DNA of 38,857 nucleotides from Betaproteobacteria bacterium. GTDB taxonomy: Bacteria > Pseudomonadota > Gammaproteobacteria > Burkholderiales > Burkholderiaceae_C. Of the stretch, positions 7,756 to 15,487 are shown in pieces. Numbering within the stretch: the stretch's first letter is position 1; each line of letters starts with the position of its first letter. Both the position numbers and the translations under genes were made by a program. Below the pieces are notes generated by a model. The model made no database searches. It had not been told where the DNA came from and worked only from the letters and a program-made list of their open reading frames with translations. The stretch is taken from contig JANXSZ010000027.1 in NCBI GenBank assembly GCA_025356445.1, positions 1-38,857 on the forward strand, written 5' to 3'.

Positions 7756-9024
7756 TTAAAACGCAACTTTGAAAATCTGTGCACCGACACCGAAGGTGCC
7801 CACATACACCCGGCCCTGGCTGTCCACGGTCAGCCCGGTGATGGGGTCGGTGAGACCTGCCAGAGGGTAGGACACGATGGCGGTCATGTCGCTGCTGATG
7901 CGGTACAGCCCCCGGGGCGTGCCCGCCGCCACAAACACATTGCCCGCCGTATCTGCCGTGATTGCGCCAGGGGTGGCCAGTTTGCCGAAGGTGGTGACAA
8001 CCCCAGCTGGCGTGATTTTCCGAATGGCCGAGTTGCCGGTGTCCGACACATACAGGTTGCCCGCGCCGTCCATGCTCAGATCGCTGGGTTTGTTGAACGA
8101 GGCAATGATGCCGGTGCCGTCGGTCAGGCCCGCTTTGCCGTTGCCCGCGAACACCGATACCGCGCCCGCAGGGGTGAACTTGAGGATGCGGTGGTTGGCC
8201 GCATCGGTTAGAAACATCGTGCCACTGCTGTTGACCGCCAAACCACCGTAGCCCAGTGCGCTGACGGTAGGCGAGGTGGTCCAGTTGGACACCACGGTGG
8301 CCAGAGTGCCTGCCAGGGTACGGGTTTGGATCGACGCGCCATAGGCGTCCGGTGGTGGTGCATACGAGGTGCCTGAGCCGTAAACCGTGCCTGCAATGTC
8401 CACGGCCAGGCCTTCCCAGTCGTAAGGCAGGTAGCCAGTGACCAGGGTGGTGACCGCACCTGCTTGTGTGACTTGCCGCAGTGCGCCACCGTCAGACACC
8501 ATCACCGTGCCTGCCGAGTTCACCGCCAGATGGCCGCCCCCCCAAAATACCGCGCTGGTACCGGTGCCATCCACGGGTGGCCCTGTCACGCTGGGCGAGC
8601 CTGCCATGAATTGGGCAGTTGGCAGGGTGGTCAGGATGCCGCTGGCGAGGGCGATGTTGGTCGTCACCAGAATGGTCGCCGTGCCTGCCACCGTGGTGGG
8701 CACGGTGATCAGCGAGTTTGCGGGCACGTTGATGCTGGTGGTGGCGCTGCTCAGTGTGGTGGTGGGGCCGTTGGGGGCGGTGATTTGCGTGCCCGCCGGG
8801 ACATGCACCGAGTAATTGGCGGCCAGCGGGAAGGCAATGCCGACGAACGGCACGATCACTGTGGGGAGTGTGGGGGTGACGATGACCGTCACCGTGCTGG
8901 TGGCTGTGGTGGTGGGCGAGGTGCCTACCACCAGGCCATTGCCACCGCCACCGCAGGCTGCCAAGCCAAGCGCCAGCGCAAGGGCTGTAGCCCCTTTGAA
9001 CAGGGATCGAACGAACGTAGTCAT
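7756..9024 (-). CDS. NHL-repeat lipoprotein
   Basis: 422 residues. The N-terminus is a lipoprotein signal peptide: charged MTTFVRSLFK, hydrophobic ALALALG, then lipobox LAAC with C24, followed directly by GGGG. Residues ~30-140 are a Thr/Val/Pro-rich stretch. From ~150 to the end there are repeated beta-propeller blades of NHL type, for example GGLAVNSSGTMFLTDAANHR, then KPSDLSMDGAGNLYVSDTGN and GLTVDSQGRVYVGTFG. Such propellers usually bind proteins or carbohydrate, and the lipid anchor places this one at the outer or inner membrane facing the periplasm. The start is supported by GGAG four bases before the ATG. It is convergent with the LapD-like gene and may be monocistronic. Its function is not known. 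Confidence 0.85.
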   Translation of the reverse strand: MTTFVRSLFKGATALALALGLAACGGGGNGLVVGTSPTTTATSTVTVIVTPTLPTVIVPFVGIAFPLAANYSVHVPAGTQITAPNGPTTTLSSATTSINVPANSLITVPTTVAGTATILVTTNIALASGILTTLPTAQFMAGSPSVTGPPVDGTGTSAVFWGGGHLAVNSAGTVMVSDGGALRQVTQAGAVTTLVTGYLPYDWEGLAVDIAGTVYGSGTSYAPPPDAYGASIQTRTLAGTLATVVSNWTTSPTVSALGYGGLAVNSSGTMFLTDAANHRILKFTPAGAVSVFAGNGKAGLTDGTGIIASFNKPSDLSMDGAGNLYVSDTGNSAIRKITPAGVVTTFGKLATPGAITADTAGNVFVAAGTPRGLYRISSDMTAIVSYPLAGLTDPITGLTVDSQGRVYVGTFGVGAQIFKVAF

Positions 9025-9114
9025 AAATCTCCAGACCTCCAGACAAACCTCAGGCGCTCAATTGGCGAATTTCACGAATTTCAAACTATAGCGGTTCAGT
9101 GCCACAGGCCGCGG

Positions 9115-10650
9115 TCAGGCTTCACGCCGCAGCGCGGGGAACAAAATTACGTCACGGATACTGGCTGAATCTGTGAGCAGCATCATGAGGCGGTCAATGC
9201 CGATGCCGCAGCCACCGGTGGGGGGCATGCCGTATTCCAGCGCGCGGATGAAGTCCGCGTCGTAGTACATGGCTTCGTCGTCGCCGCTCTCTTTGGCGTT
9301 CATTTGGGCGTTGAAGCGCGCGGCTTGGTCTTCGGCGTCGTTCAACTCGCTGAAGCCGTTGCCGAATTCGCGCCCGGTGATGTACAGCTCAAAGCGCTCG
9401 GTCACTTCGGGGCGCTGGTCGTTGGCGCGGGCCAGTGGTGAGATTTCGGTGGGGTGCTCCATGATGAAGGTGGGCTGCCACAGCTTTTCTTCCACGGTTT
9501 CTTCAAAGTACAGCACCTGCAAGCTGGCGAGGCTGCGGGTCGAGAGCTTGTGCTTGGCTTCGTTCATGCCGAGCTTTTGCAGTGCGTTGATCAGCCACAC
9601 CGTGTCAAACACGCCATCGCCCGCCTGTGTGTACTTTTGCACCGCTTCCACGATGGTGAGCCGCTCAAACGCCGGGGCCAAATCCACGGGCTTGCCACCG
9701 TAGCTGAGTTGCAGCGTGCCTTGCGCCTTCAGTGCCGCGTCGCGCACCAGGTCTTCGGTGTACGTCATCAAGTCCTGGTAATTCCAGTAGGCGGCGTAGA
9801 ACTCCATCATCGTGAATTCGGGGTTGTGCCGCACGCTGATGCCTTCGTTGCGGTAGCTGCGGTTGATCTCGAACACGCGCTCGAAGCCGCCCACAATCAG
9901 CCGCTTCAGGTACAGCTCTGGCGCGATGCGCAGGAACATCTCTTGGTCGAGCGCGTTGTGGTGCGTCACAAAAGGTTTGGCGTTGGCACCACCGGGGATG
10001 GGGTGCAGCATGGGGGTTTCGACTTCCAGGAAGTCATGTTCCACCATGAACTGGCGAATCCCGCTCACCGTCTTGCTGCGGGCGGTGAAGCGGGCGCGGG
10101 CGGATTCGTCGGTGATCAAATCCACATAGCGTTGGCGGTATTTTTGTTCCTGATCGGCCATGCCGTGGAACTTGTCGGGCAAAGGCCGCAGGCTCTTGGT
10201 CAGCATCCGCACGCGGGTGGCGTGCAGCGAGAGTTCACCCGTTTTGGTTTTGAACACGGTGCCCTCAGCGGCCACGATGTCGCCCAGATCCCAGTGTTTG
10301 AAATCGGCATAGGCCTCTTCACCAATGGCTTCGCGCTGCACATAAATCTGCATGCGGCCCGTGCTGTCTTGCAGCGTGGCAAAGCTGGCCTTGCCCATCA
10401 CGCGCTTGAGCATCATGCGGCCTGCGATGCTGGCGATGGTGGCCTCTTGCGCCAATTGCTCGGTGTCTTTCTCGCCGTGGGCCGCGACCAAAGCAGCGGC
10501 ATGGTTGCCAGGTTTGAAATCGTTCGGGAAGGCGGCAACGCCAGCGGCAGCGGCGGTCGCACGCAAGGTCTTGAGCTTTTCGCGGCGCTCGGTGATGAGT
10601 TGGTTCTCGTCTTGAACGGGGGACGGGCTGGCAGAGGTGTTTTCGGACAT
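9115..10650 (-). CDS. lysS: Lysine--tRNA ligase (class II)
   Basis: 511 residues, the usual length. It charges tRNA-Lys with lysine in the cytoplasm. The N-terminal OB-fold anticodon-binding domain contains [19 protein letters not shown]. The class II catalytic core shows motif 1 ([18 protein letters not shown]), motif 2 ([19 protein letters not shown]) and motif 3 ([14 protein letters not shown]) near the C-terminus. I chose the ATG at 10650 ([18 protein letters not shown]); a longer frame reaching 10731 gives a non-homologous extension. No good Shine-Dalgarno sequence is visible before this ATG. It is divergent from the murJ-led operon, with 95 bases between the two starts. Confidence 0.97.
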   Translation of the reverse strand: MSENTSASPSPVQDENQLITERREKLKTLRATAAAAGVAAFPNDFKPGNHAAALVAAHGEKDTEQLAQEATIASIAGRMMLKRVMGKASFATLQDSTGRMQIYVQREAIGEEAYADFKHWDLGDIVAAEGTVFKTKTGELSLHATRVRMLTKSLRPLPDKFHGMADQEQKYRQRYVDLITDESARARFTARSKTVSGIRQFMVEHDFLEVETPMLHPIPGGANAKPFVTHHNALDQEMFLRIAPELYLKRLIVGGFERVFEINRSYRNEGISVRHNPEFTMMEFYAAYWNYQDLMTYTEDLVRDAALKAQGTLQLSYGGKPVDLAPAFERLTIVEAVQKYTQAGDGVFDTVWLINALQKLGMNEAKHKLSTRSLASLQVLYFEETVEEKLWQPTFIMEHPTEISPLARANDQRPEVTERFELYITGREFGNGFSELNDAEDQAARFNAQMNAKESGDDEAMYYDADFIRALEYGMPPTGGCGIGIDRLMMLLTDSASIRDVILFPALRREA

Positions 10651-10733
10651 GGTGGGGAAGAATGCTTGCAGGGATTGCGCCAAAGCGGTGCAAAACGCTG
10701 ATTTTACTTGGGCACCGCTTGGCCCACCCACCG

Positions 10734-10746
10734 GATAATCCCGCCA
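10734..10746 (+). promoter_or_regulatory. Candidate -10 box placing the transcript start on the murJ ATG
   Basis: GATAAT at 10734-10739 is six bases before the ATG at 10746, so transcription would start at or next to the first base of the codon and give a leaderless mRNA. No convincing -35 hexamer is seen 17 bases upstream, and no Shine-Dalgarno sequence precedes the ATG. This is the only reasonable promoter candidate for the glycan operon in the 95-base divergent region with lysS. Confidence 0.4.
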
Positions 10747-12257
10747 TGTTTCTCAAAGCTGGTGCCCTCTCTCTCACCCTGTTGCTCGCCAGCCGCCTGC
10801 TGGGGCTGCTGCGCGAGTTAGCCCAGGCAGCGGCCTTGGGTACCACCGGTATGGCCGATGTGGCGGTGCTGATGCTGACGCTGCCCGACTGGATCACTGG
10901 CGTCCTGGCCAGCGGCGCTTTAAGTTATGTCTTGTTGCCCCATTGGGCGCAGCAAAACCCCGTGCAGCAGGCCCAGACGCAGCGCCAGGTCGCCCGCTGG
11001 CTGCTGGCGGCGGCGGTGGTCATGGGGGGGCTGCTGTGGCTGTGCCAGCAGCCGGTGATTCGTCTGCTCGCCAGCGGCTTGCCGCCTGCGCTGTTTCCCC
11101 AGGCAGGGCAGGGCCTGGTGTGGTGTGCGGTGGCCCTGCCTGCGGCCTTGCTGGCGGCGCTGTGGGGCACACGCTTGCAGCATGAGCGCGACTTCATTGG
11201 TCTGTATGGCGCCAATTTGGTGGTCAATACCTTGCTGGTGATTGCTCTTGTTTTGATAGCTGTTGACGCCTTTCCCATCAGCACTGTGGCTCAATTAGGC
11301 TTGGGTTTGATAATGGCGATGGGGGTGCGTTTGCTGTGGCTGCGGTGGCGGTCGACGCCGTTTCAATGCTCATCACGCCCAGTCCCTTCCCCTGTCTCCC
11401 GCCTGCCTGTGGCTTCCCTCTGGCTGTGGGCCGCCCTGTCGGCGGGCCTGCCGCTGACGCTGCCGTTTGCGGCGCGGGCCTTTGTGTCTGGCGCAGGCGA
11501 GGGCGCAATGGCCACCTTCAATTACGCCTGGAAGCTGGTCGAGTTGCCGCTGGTGCTGGCGGTTCAGCTGGTGGCGACCTTGGCTTTCCCGTCCATCACC
11601 CGTGCTTTTGCAGATAGGCATGCGCAGGCCACACCTGCAGTCTCCGCTGTTTCCGCCATCCGTGGTGCTTTTGCCCTGGCCTGGACACTGGCCTGCGCTG
11701 CGGCTGCGGCCTTGCACGTGGGTGCACCGGCCATCGCCACGCTGCTGTTTGGCTGGGGCCGCATGGATGCGCAGAGCGTTGCGAAGGTGGCTGCGTGGGG
11801 GGCGTTAGGGGCATGGGGGCTGCTGCCGCAGGCGCTGATTGCTGTGGGCTTGACGGTGCTGGCTGCGCTGGGGCGGATGCGGGCGGCGGTGCTGGCCTAC
11901 GCGGTGGCGCTGCTGGTGTTGTTGGTGCTGGGGTACCGGTTCGCTGGCGAGCTTGGCGGGGCTGGGTGGATGCTGGCGCTCAACGCCATGTTCACCGGCA
12001 TGGCGCTGGTGGTGCTGTGGGCAGTGCAGGCCAACAACAAACACGTGGACAAGGCCGCTTCGTGGCTGCCTTGGCAAGCCATGCTGACACCCGCTGCCGT
12101 GTTGGGCATGCTGACCTGGATGGCGAACGGGCCGTGGATGTCAGTTTTGAAGCCGTATAGCCTGTTTGGTATTGCCAGTGCGGCATTGGCAGCTATTGTT
12201 GTGATAGCAATCAGCTTGTTCGCCAGTGCCGAATTGCGTGCAGCCCTCAAGCGATAA
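10746..12257 (+). CDS. murJ: MurJ/MviN-family lipid-linked precursor flippase
   Basis: 503 residues and almost entirely hydrophobic, with about 12-14 membrane segments. The start [27 protein letters not shown] has the arrangement of MurJ/MviN helix 1 (SR..GL.R). [19 protein letters not shown] matches the MurJ region usually read as L..G....A.VP. MurJ members of the MOP exporter superfamily flip lipid II; relatives flip other undecaprenyl-linked sugars. This copy leads the nonulosonate glycan operon and looks divergent from the housekeeping MurJ, so it may be the flippase (Wzx role) of this cluster. No other flippase gene is seen nearby. The ATG at 10746 is the first plausible start. Two AT-rich repeat-like segments lie inside the gene (11251 and 12150 regions). 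Confidence 0.82.
   Translation: MFLKAGALSLTLLLASRLLGLLRELAQAAALGTTGMADVAVLMLTLPDWITGVLASGALSYVLLPHWAQQNPVQQAQTQRQVARWLLAAAVVMGGLLWLCQQPVIRLLASGLPPALFPQAGQGLVWCAVALPAALLAALWGTRLQHERDFIGLYGANLVVNTLLVIALVLIAVDAFPISTVAQLGLGLIMAMGVRLLWLRWRSTPFQCSSRPVPSPVSRLPVASLWLWAALSAGLPLTLPFAARAFVSGAGEGAMATFNYAWKLVELPLVLAVQLVATLAFPSITRAFADRHAQATPAVSAVSAIRGAFALAWTLACAAAAALHVGAPAIATLLFGWGRMDAQSVAKVAAWGALGAWGLLPQALIAVGLTVLAALGRMRAAVLAYAVALLVLLVLGYRFAGELGGAGWMLALNAMFTGMALVVLWAVQANNKHVDKAASWLPWQAMLTPAAVLGMLTWMANGPWMSVLKPYSLFGIASAALAAIVVIAISLFASAELRAALKR
11247..11302 (+). repeat. AGCTAT-type mini-repeat copy inside murJ
   Basis: An AT-richer segment with the core TTTTGATAGCTG (11251-11262), then GACGCCTTTCCCATCAGC and GTGGCTCAATTAG. 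It resembles the other AGCTATCAAAA-core segments in this window. It is translated in frame as part of a membrane-segment loop of the flippase. Confidence 0.4.
12144..12216 (+). repeat. AGCTAT-type mini-repeat copy near the murJ 3' end
   Basis: Contains TTTTGAAGCCGTATAGCC and then AGCTATTG...TGATAGCAATCAGC (12190-12215), an imperfect palindrome. The order of parts is the reverse of the copy at 11247. It encodes the last membrane segment of the flippase. Confidence 0.35.
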
Positions 12258-12265
12258 TTTCCCCA
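12253..12265 (+). promoter_or_regulatory. GATAAT box six bases before the aldolase ATG
   Basis: GATAAT at 12253-12258 has the same spacing to its ATG (12265) as the candidate box before murJ. It overlaps the murJ TAA stop. It could be an internal leaderless promoter or coincidence; no -35 box is evident. Confidence 0.25.
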
Positions 12266-13095
12266 TGCTCGACCTGCTCCAAATCACCCATGACCCCGAC
12301 TTTGCCCGCCGCTGCGATGCCCTGGGCGGGATGCGGCTGTTCGTCGATCTGGAGCGCTTGGGCAAAGCCGAGCGCCAGGCGGGCCGCAACACGTTCATCA
12401 GTACCCATCAAATAAGCGACGTGGGCCACATTAAAGCGCCATTGCAGCGCAGCAGGCTGATGGTGCGCGTCAATCCGCTCAACCCTGCGACACCAAGCGA
12501 AGTCGATGCCGTGTTCGCTCAGGGCTTGGCCGCTACCGACCTGCTGATGCTGCCCATGTTCACCAGCGCGGCGGCGTTGCGGGATTTCGCCGCCATCGTC
12601 GCAGGCCGCTGCCCCATCGTCGCCCTGCTGGAAACGGCGGGTGCGCTCGCCACACTGGACGACTGGATCACCACGCCCGGCCTCACCGAGGTGTTTATCG
12701 GCCTGAACGATCTGCACCTGTCGCTGGGCCTGCGCTTCATGTTCGAGCCACTCGCCAATGGTACCGTTGACCGGATTGCCGCAGCCGTCCACCGCCACAG
12801 CCTGCGCCTCGGTATCGGTGGCATTGCCCGTTTGGATGAAGGCCTGCTGCCGGGCCGTGACGTGCTGGCCGAGCACCTGCGGCTGGGGTCACAGGCGGTG
12901 ATTTTGTCGCGTACTTTTCACCGCACGGACAGTGCTGATACGGCGTTGAGTTCGTTTGAAGACGAGGTGCTGGCTTTGCGCGCCGCCGAGGTGCAACTGG
13001 CCCAACGCACCGCAGTGCAGGTGGAGGCTGACCGGGTACGCATCGCCGCATGCATCACCGCGATTGCCCAGGGCGTGTCCCCAAAGCGGGTGTGA
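12265..13095 (+). CDS. CitE/HpcH-HpaI-family aldolase
   Basis: 276 residues with the TIM-barrel signatures of the HpcH/HpaI aldolase and citrate-lyase beta family (PF03328). These are RVNPLNP with R68 (phosphate or carboxylate binding), LLMLPMF, IVALLETAGAL with metal-ligand candidate E123, and EVFIGLNDLHLSLGL with D149. Relatives make or break C-C bonds to pyruvate or acetyl-CoA using Mg2+. It starts seven bases after the murJ stop and ends two bases before the PglC-like gene, so it belongs to the glycan operon. Aldolases of this family recur in polysaccharide loci, but the substrate here is unknown. Synthesis or turnover of a pyruvate-derived substituent is one possibility. The ATG at 12265 avoids a long overlap with murJ. 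Confidence 0.8.
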   Translation: MLDLLQITHDPDFARRCDALGGMRLFVDLERLGKAERQAGRNTFISTHQISDVGHIKAPLQRSRLMVRVNPLNPATPSEVDAVFAQGLAATDLLMLPMFTSAAALRDFAAIVAGRCPIVALLETAGALATLDDWITTPGLTEVFIGLNDLHLSLGLRFMFEPLANGTVDRIAAAVHRHSLRLGIGGIARLDEGLLPGRDVLAEHLRLGSQAVILSRTFHRTDSADTALSSFEDEVLALRAAEVQLAQRTAVQVEADRVRIAACITAIAQGVSPKRV

Positions 13096-13097
13096 CC

Positions 13098-13661
13098 GTG
13101 AGTTTCACGAAGCGAATGCTCGATGTGGTGCTGTCACTGCTGGCTTTGGTGGCGTTAAGCCCCTTGCTGCTGCTCACCGCGCTGGCCGTTGCGTTGGAAA
13201 GTGGCCTGCCCGTGCTGTTCCACCAAACCCGGCTTGGTCTGCACGGGCGCGCGTTCGGAATGCTCAAATTCCGCAGCATGGCGCGCGATGCCGCTGCCAC
13301 CGGCCCGTACTTCACCACTGCCCGCGACCCCCGCATCACCCGCGTGGGCCGCTTCATCCGCCGCACCAGCCTGGATGAGCTGCCGCAGCTCCTCAATGTG
13401 CTGAAAGGCGACATGAGTTTGGTGGGCCCGCGCCCTGATGTGCCTGTTCAGCGTAGCCTGTACAGCGATGCCGATTGGGCGCAGCGGTGCAGCGTGCGCC
13501 CCGGTATCACCGGCTTGGCACAGGCGCAAATCCGCTCCGAAGGCACCCAGGAACAAAGGTTGGCGCTGGATTTGCAGTACACCCGCGAAGTTTCGGTGCT
13601 GTTCGACTTGCGCATCATGCTGTGGACGCTGTCGCGCCTCACCGGCAAGGGAGGGAACTGA
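13098..13661 (+). CDS. PglC-like monotopic phosphoglycosyltransferase
   Basis: 187 residues, the size of the minimal monotopic sugar transferase (PF02397). It begins SFTKRMLDVV with one re-entrant hydrophobic segment broken by S21-P22. It then has MLKFRSM, RRTSLDELPQLLNVLKGDM with the catalytic Asp-Glu pair at D93-E94 (the same numbering as described for Campylobacter PglC), and SLVGPRPD. It should transfer a phospho-sugar from a UDP-sugar, plausibly UDP-diNAc-bacillosamine or a 4-amino precursor given the PglE/PglF homologues downstream, to undecaprenyl phosphate. The GTG at 13098 lies two bases after the aldolase TGA; an in-frame GTG at 13092 is also possible. The asnB ATG follows its stop by two bases. 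Confidence 0.88.
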   Translation: MSFTKRMLDVVLSLLALVALSPLLLLTALAVALESGLPVLFHQTRLGLHGRAFGMLKFRSMARDAAATGPYFTTARDPRITRVGRFIRRTSLDELPQLLNVLKGDMSLVGPRPDVPVQRSLYSDADWAQRCSVRPGITGLAQAQIRSEGTQEQRLALDLQYTREVSVLFDLRIMLWTLSRLTGKGGN

Positions 13662-13663
13662 CC

Positions 13664-15487
13664 ATGTGCGGCATCTTCGGCTACTGGCACCGCAACAGAG
13701 AACCCCTGCCCGACGCGCTGTTGGGCAAGATGGCCAGCCAGCTCGTCCACCGTGGCCCGGACGATGAAGGCATCCACCACCAGCCCCGACGCGGGGTCGC
13801 GATTGGCAACCGGCGTCTGTCCATCATCGACATTGGCGGTGGCCACCAGCCTTTCGTCAGCGACGATGGCCAGATTGCTGTGGTGCAAAACGGCGAAATC
13901 TTCAACCACATTGAACTCGCTGCCGAGCTGCGTGCGCAGGGCGTCCACCTTAAAACCGCGTCCGATACCGAGGTGATTTTGCGGCTCTACGAGCGCGAAG
14001 GCATGGCGTTTGTGGGCAAGCTCAACGGCATGTTCGCCATCGCCATCGACGACGCCCGGGAAGACGCGCTCATCCTGATCCGTGACCGCATCGGCGAAAA
14101 ACCGCTCTACGTGCGCGACGACGGCCAGCAGGTGCTGTTTGCCTCCGAAATCAAGGCAATATTGCCTCTGGTGCAAGCTGGGTGCGCTACACAAGCTATC
14201 AATTTTGAAGCAATTCACCACTACCTGAGCTTCAACTACATCCCCGCGCCGTGGACGATCTACCAGGGCATCCACCATGTCATGCCTGGCACCTGGGTCA
14301 AATTCACCCGAGACCGTGCGGTGCACACCCAGCGCTGGTGGCGCCTTGCTGACCAGCGCGAGCAGGATCACGCTTACGGCGACTGGGCCGAAGAGTTCCT
14401 TACCCTGCTGGACGACGCCACCCGCATCCGCTTGCGCGCCGATGTGCCGTTTGGCGCTTTCCTCTCTGGTGGTGTGGATTCCAGCAGCATCGTTGGGCTG
14501 ATGGCGCGGCATGTGTCACAGCACAGCCGTGCCCCTGTCAAAACCTTCTGCATCGGCTTTGAAGACCCTCGCTACGACGAATCCGCCTACGCGCAGCAAG
14601 CGGCAGACCGCTTTGGCTGCGACCACAAGGTGGAAATCGCCGCACTTAACATGCTGAACCGCTGGCCCCAGGTGCTGCACCACCTCGACCAGCCGCATGG
14701 CGACGCGTCCTTCATACCCATGCTGCGCGTGAGTGAGCTGGCGGCGAAACACGTCAAAGTGGTGCTGACAGGCGACGGCGGCGACGAGCTGTTCGCCGGG
14801 TACGACAAGCACGCCAGCTTCTTCGCTCGCCCGGATGTGCGGAGTTTGTCGAACGCTGACTTCCAGCGCAGCTATTTCGATTCGATCTCGCTGTTTTCCC
14901 CGCAAGCCAAGCAGGCGCTGTACAGCCCCGCCATGCGTGCGCAGACGCATGGCATCGACAGCTTCACCGCCGTCGCTAAGCCCTGGTTCGACGAAGCCCA
15001 ACACTTTGACCGCATCAACCAAGCGCTTTACCTGGACATGCAGCTGCTGCTGTGCGGCAACAACCTCGTCAAGCCCGACCGCATGGGCATGGCGGTGAGC
15101 ATCGAAGCACGCACGCCGTTTCTCGATTACCGGGTGATGGAACTCGCCTTTCGCTCCAAGGGCAACACCAAACTCAAACTGCACCAAGGCGAAAACGGTA
15201 TGGACAAGAAGCACTGGTTCAAGCGAGCCGTGACCCCGCTGATTGGTGCGGACTTGGCTTACCGCAAAAAGCAAATGTTCACTGTCCCCGTAGGCGACTG
15301 GTTCCGGGGCGAGCGCTACCCGTGGTTGTGTGATTTATTGCAAAACAGCGCGCTGCTTTCGCAAGTTTGCCAATCACAAGAGATCAATGTGATGCTGGAG
15401 CGGCATGGCATAGGCAGCGCCAACTTCACCCGTGAGCTGCGGGCACTGGCGGCGCTGGCGTTGTGGGCGCAGGGAGCGCATTGGTGA
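13664..15487 (+). CDS. asnB: AsnB-type glutamine-dependent amidotransferase
   Basis: 607 residues. The N-terminus MCGIFGYWHR exposes the nucleophile Cys2 of a class II glutaminase, with HRGPDDEG and NGEIFNH following. The C-terminal synthetase domain has the PP-loop ATP site AFLSGGVDSSSIV and a later GDGGDELFAGYDKH. Canonical AsnB makes asparagine. In O-antigen and capsule loci, enzymes of this family often amidate a sugar carboxylate such as a uronic acid. Because it lies inside the glycan operon, amidation of a sugar is the more likely role here, but that is inference. Its TGA overlaps the next gene's GTG by four bases. Residues ~165-185 are encoded by an AT-rich repeat-like insert. Confidence 0.92.
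   Translation: MCGIFGYWHRNREPLPDALLGKMASQLVHRGPDDEGIHHQPRRGVAIGNRRLSIIDIGGGHQPFVSDDGQIAVVQNGEIFNHIELAAELRAQGVHLKTASDTEVILRLYEREGMAFVGKLNGMFAIAIDDAREDALILIRDRIGEKPLYVRDDGQQVLFASEIKAILPLVQAGCATQAINFEAIHHYLSFNYIPAPWTIYQGIHHVMPGTWVKFTRDRAVHTQRWWRLADQREQDHAYGDWAEEFLTLLDDATRIRLRADVPFGAFLSGGVDSSSIVGLMARHVSQHSRAPVKTFCIGFEDPRYDESAYAQQAADRFGCDHKVEIAALNMLNRWPQVLHHLDQPHGDASFIPMLRVSELAAKHVKVVLTGDGGDELFAGYDKHASFFARPDVRSLSNADFQRSYFDSISLFSPQAKQALYSPAMRAQTHGIDSFTAVAKPWFDEAQHFDRINQALYLDMQLLLCGNNLVKPDRMGMAVSIEARTPFLDYRVMELAFRSKGNTKLKLHQGENGMDKKHWFKRAVTPLIGADLAYRKKQMFTVPVGDWFRGERYPWLCDLLQNSALLSQVCQSQEINVMLERHGIGSANFTRELRALAALALWAQGAHW
14157..14216 (+). repeat. AGCTAT-type mini-repeat copy inside asnB
   Basis: Runs from GGCAATATTGCCTCTGGTGC through GGGTGCGCTACACAAGC to AGCTATCAATTTTGAAGCA. 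This is the clearest copy in the window. It is in frame and encodes about twenty residues of the variable linker between the glutaminase and synthetase domains. Confidence 0.5.

Noticed and set aside
9454-10701. Long plus-strand frame opposite lysS
   Set aside because: It is a mirror of a highly conserved tRNA synthetase gene, with no recognisable motifs of its own.
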